In this document: one piece after another, positions 62,501-64,000 of the stretch | Position numbering within the stretch: position 1 is the stretch's first letter | Layout of the letters: each line of letters begins with the position of its first letter | From: CBDCYS01 sp965226245 | GTDB taxonomy: Bacteria; Acidobacteriota; Terriglobia; Bryobacterales; UBA6623 | DNA: 64,000 nucleotides | Assembly: GCA_965226245.1 (NCBI GenBank) | Contig: CBDDCL010000015.1 | Span: forward strand, 2,914,001-2,978,000 | Reading direction: 5' to 3' | Notes under the pieces: model-generated | What the model saw: the letters and a program-made list of their open reading frames with translations, nothing else | Told to the model about the DNA's origin: nothing | Database searches by the model: none | Translations under genes and position numbers: made by a program

Positions 62501-62579
62501 CGAGTTCGAGCTGGAAGTGACCGATGACAAGGGCTTGCGATCATTCGCGCGTCACAAGATTCAGGTGGCGGATCTGTAG
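59511..62579 (+). CDS. OmpA-family surface protein with collagen-like and Ig-like repeats
   Basis: The ATG at 59511 gives 1022 residues. After a signal peptide (1-22) comes an OmpA C-terminal-like peptidoglycan-binding domain (about 35-145) with INFAFDRAILTDGYPSLLRL, LEGHADSFGSEQYNITLSEK and RWMNRRVMVTL. A Lys/Glu-rich coiled coil (about 160-220) and a short collagen-like GTPGTPGAPG tract (about 230-255) follow, then a beta-rich region (270-490). A PKD-like domain (about 515-605, GSASFDPDEDEITFAWDQI) leads to four related Ig-like units from 610 to 925, each with a VTLVWE- and TTTFTLTARN-like core, and a final PKD-like domain to the end. It probably anchors to the wall and reaches outwards for adhesion. 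Confidence 0.85.
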   Translation: MRNQLILIAILLCLCSSQLPAQGLTTTAAKEDWEEINFAFDRAILTDGYPSLLRLAELLNENSGYSVKLEGHADSFGSEQYNITLSEKRARTVRDFLIKYGARAGQISIVARGKGSPKVSNDTSEGRWMNRRVMVTLTDAQGRVISEGSVGDAIKSLDELARKQDDLAKQQEDCCNKILKKLDDVLDLLKDLKAENQGLKQEVAGLKKGQEGLRDELSKRGPGQPGDQRAAAGTPGTPGTPGAPGTPGTPGTAQVASGTGPAGDRPPSAIKQYSTVNFNIGPDTRDGNAAFSGKGRFFLPFAKRHALQAEGEFFHQFGRDEGQFDVGLVNRFGNVQAGLFSSFKVVNFEEFERTGTLGQAAFTLDYVFKKGRVGFFGTKKFMDGAIVNEALIRRHVLEQTFLQVVDQAGVSTAIAAWGDSWFEGNVGAMFRDGGDTRPGGSIRYIHPISSKVAFTVEAGLNQTLVSSNDTGRVVVGLEIGQWLSPNNYEMEESGPVPVDIPRVRYEVLKRRIRSGNDAPVADAGPDHIGVEAGSITLDGSASFDPDEDEITFAWDQIGGPPVTLSGADTAQASFPAEEGKAYQFRLTVRDTRGAADTDRVTVSTLDRQIKIVRFSASPQTVQSGEPVTVVWEVQNATEVEISGIGKVDATSGASTVTLSETTTFTLTARNPKREVSQSVVVTVLTPQPRIRQFTATPMTVVKGETVTLVWETEDADRVSIDAIGSVAPNGTATVTVNEATTYVLTAANDHGEVSATAAVSVTEPRVEAPQVIRFLATPAQVPSGGTTTLVWEVRNSDDVTITEIGQVGSSGSSTVTVNETKTFTLTARNEAGEVNATAVVTVADSTPAKILDFKAMPAVAKEPGDPVVLSWSTENATQVSIVGIGDVAASGSVTVNPVVRTTYVLIAYGVNSEVSSEVTVTIENANRAPMAIINNNRVLYAPDSRLATLTLDGTRSMDPDGDPITFQWRSIGPGNAEISNPTSATPTVRFLDGTGAYEFELEVTDDKGLRSFARHKIQVADL

Positions 62580-62908
62580 GCGGGCAGGGCCGTGGTTCGA
62601 AGTAGCCGCGGCCCCGGCAACCTTGGTTCAAGTACGTAGTTGAGCTGCCATCTGGGGAGCGAAGGCGCGGGTAACGATCAGCTCTCAGGCGTAGACCGAA
62701 GTCAGCTTGTATTCAAGAGGAACTGCATCATGAAATTCGCGCAAACGTGGCAGAAAATTCGGGAGCCAGACTCGGAGCCCCGACCGTGAGGGAGGGGTTA
62801 GCCGCCGCTTCGACGCGCCTCATCCGGCAGCGGCCACGCTCCCCTCTTTGGTTGCGGCTCGTCCGCGTTAGGAACTGACGCGCTGCCTCGCAAAATTCGA
62901 TCAACCCG
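62580..62908. other. Intergenic, no gene recognised
   Basis: Short frames on both strands show no family features. No strong hairpin terminator was noticed. The glycosyltransferase start lies at the right edge. Confidence 0.5.
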
Positions 62909-64000
62909 ATGCCAATCTTGAAGCGGTCCGTGCCCATAGGGACATTAATCGCCGCCATCGTTCTCTCGGTGTTTTGGATCGGCCTCGGATCGCTCATCGT
63001 CGAGGGCGCGCGCGAACGTGATTTTCTGAACCTCTACACCGGGTCGTCACTCGCGCGGGACGGCGATTTCAGTCAACTCTTCGACCGGGAAACCCAGCTT
63101 CGCCGCGAGCGTGAACTCGTACCCGCAACAGAAGAACTCTACCCCTTTGTCCGCCCGCATTTCTACGCCGCGGTTCTGGCGCCTTTGTCGTTGATTCCGT
63201 TTTCGGCGGCTTTCTGGGTTTGGCTGGCTCTTCACTCCGTTCTGTTGATCGGATGCTGGACCTGGGCCTCGCAGCGCTTTGGACCCGATGCGCTCATCTT
63301 CGGCTCACTATATCTGCCGACGGCCGTAGGGATCGCTCACGGGCAGGATTGCGTGTTTCTGCTGGTCATCGTGATCGCCGCCTACGTCGCGGCCGATCAG
63401 GGAAAGGACATGACGGCAGGCGCGCTGCTTGCGATCGGCCTGATAAAGTTCCACCTGTTGTTCCTCGTGCCCGTGGCGATGGCGCTTCGCGGGAAATGGC
63501 GCCTTCTTCAGGGCTTTTGCGCGGTGGCGGCGCTTGAGGTGGCTGTTTCCGCTGTAGTCTCCGGTTGGAGCGGCATGAAGCAGTATGTTGATCTGCTCCT
63601 GGCGAAGGATATACGGGGTCTTTCTCCGTCGCCGGAGCTGATGATCAACGTCCACAGCATCCCGAAGATTTTTGGGATCGATCAGCCGGCGGTCTCGGCC
63701 CTATCCGTGGCTCTCGTGATAGGGCTGGTCGTAGTAGGGGTCAGGGGAGCTCCACTGTGGCGCTGGTTGTCGGTTGCACTGGCCGGATCGCTGCTGGTCC
63801 CGCCGCATGTTTACGGGTATGACGCATCCATGCTGCTGCTGCCGGTGTGGCTGGCGCTGTTCTCGTCCAAGAAACTGTGGACCCGGCTAATGGCTTTGGC
63901 CCTGGGGGCTCCGCCGGTCTTCTTTCTCTCGATGGCAGGGGCGCCCTGGTCGGTTCTGCCGGCCTTGGTGTTGTTACTTTTTCTGACGGCGCTGGCATGG
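62909..64000 (+). CDS. GT87-like (DUF2029) membrane glycosyltransferase, cut by window end
   Basis: The ATG at 62909 opens a frame that reaches the last base (364 codons) without a stop. It has about ten hydrophobic segments, starting LIAAIVLSVFWIGLGSLIVE. The first external loop reads RERDFLNLYTGSSLARDGDF, matching the D-F-x-x-x-Y/F pattern of GT87/DUF2029 polyprenol-phosphate mannosyltransferases, and PFVRPHFYAAVLAPLSLIPF is the next conserved stretch. GIAHGQDCVFLLVIV and GLIKFHLLFLVPVAM also fit. It probably adds mannose or arabinose to a glycan at the membrane. The C-terminus is missing because the window ends. Confidence 0.8.
   Translation, partial: MPILKRSVPIGTLIAAIVLSVFWIGLGSLIVEGARERDFLNLYTGSSLARDGDFSQLFDRETQLRRERELVPATEELYPFVRPHFYAAVLAPLSLIPFSAAFWVWLALHSVLLIGCWTWASQRFGPDALIFGSLYLPTAVGIAHGQDCVFLLVIVIAAYVAADQGKDMTAGALLAIGLIKFHLLFLVPVAMALRGKWRLLQGFCAVAALEVAVSAVVSGWSGMKQYVDLLLAKDIRGLSPSPELMINVHSIPKIFGIDQPAVSALSVALVIGLVVVGVRGAPLWRWLSVALAGSLLVPPHVYGYDASMLLLPVWLALFSSKKLWTRLMALALGAPPVFFLSMAGAPWSVLPALVLLLFLTALAW

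Overview
The window reads as chromosomal DNA of a GC-rich soil-type bacterium, most likely an acidobacterium of the Bryobacterales/Solibacter kind. This is inferred from two eukaryotic-like Ser/Thr kinases fused to TolB-like propellers plus a remnant of a third, Tat-exported TIM-barrel and PHP-like proteins, a giant FtsX-type permease, and unusually many insertion elements. No rRNA, tRNA or CRISPR array was seen.

Region by region. 0.4-7 kb (minus strand): a membrane GT-C/TPR gene broken by a 71-bp tandem duplication; a short SelW-like selenoprotein gene with an in-frame UGA and a bacterial-type SECIS hairpin; kdsC; a decayed sulfatase; and senA-senB for selenoneine synthesis. Selenium therefore appears twice, as selenocysteine and as a selenium antioxidant. 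7-15 kb: two kinase-propeller genes separated by an ISKra4-type element. 15-20 kb: a 532-bp MITE, a DDE insertion sequence, a group II intron and a J-domain gene. 20-33 kb: mostly metabolic or exported proteins (sugar isomerase-like, M48 protease, two PHP-like proteins, malonyl-CoA decarboxylase, MFS transporter, radical SAM) separated by palindromic repeats. 33.7-40.6 kb: an island between the radical SAM gene and mobA, flanked by diverged direct repeats. It holds a two-gene operon (a beta-CASP-like MBL protein and a PD-(D/E)XK-like protein) interrupted by four insertions: two IS1595 copies, one IS1380 and one MITE. Removing each element and one target duplication restores both reading frames exactly. 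40.6-49 kb: mobA, trxB, a restriction-modification pair (SPPYW methylase and PaeR7I/XhoI-like nuclease), a DUF4160-DUF2442 pair caught between two copies of the 5' end of a permease gene, then the intact permease. 49-57 kb: a CxxCH/terpenoid-cyclase-like/ankyrin fusion, mtnP with a PfkB kinase, dapF, a class III aminotransferase and a Gfo/Idh/MocA oxidoreductase. 57-64 kb: a third IS1595, a third MITE, a large OmpA/collagen-like/Ig-like surface protein and a GT87-type membrane glycosyltransferase that runs off the window.

The strongest leads are the selenium locus (an unannotated UGA-containing gene beside senAB) and the four-times-interrupted MBL/nuclease operon. The operon and the DUF4160-DUF2442 pair each lie between long direct duplications of host sequence, as seen for restriction-modification units that insert with long target duplication. 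All functional calls rest on reading the sequence; no database search was run.
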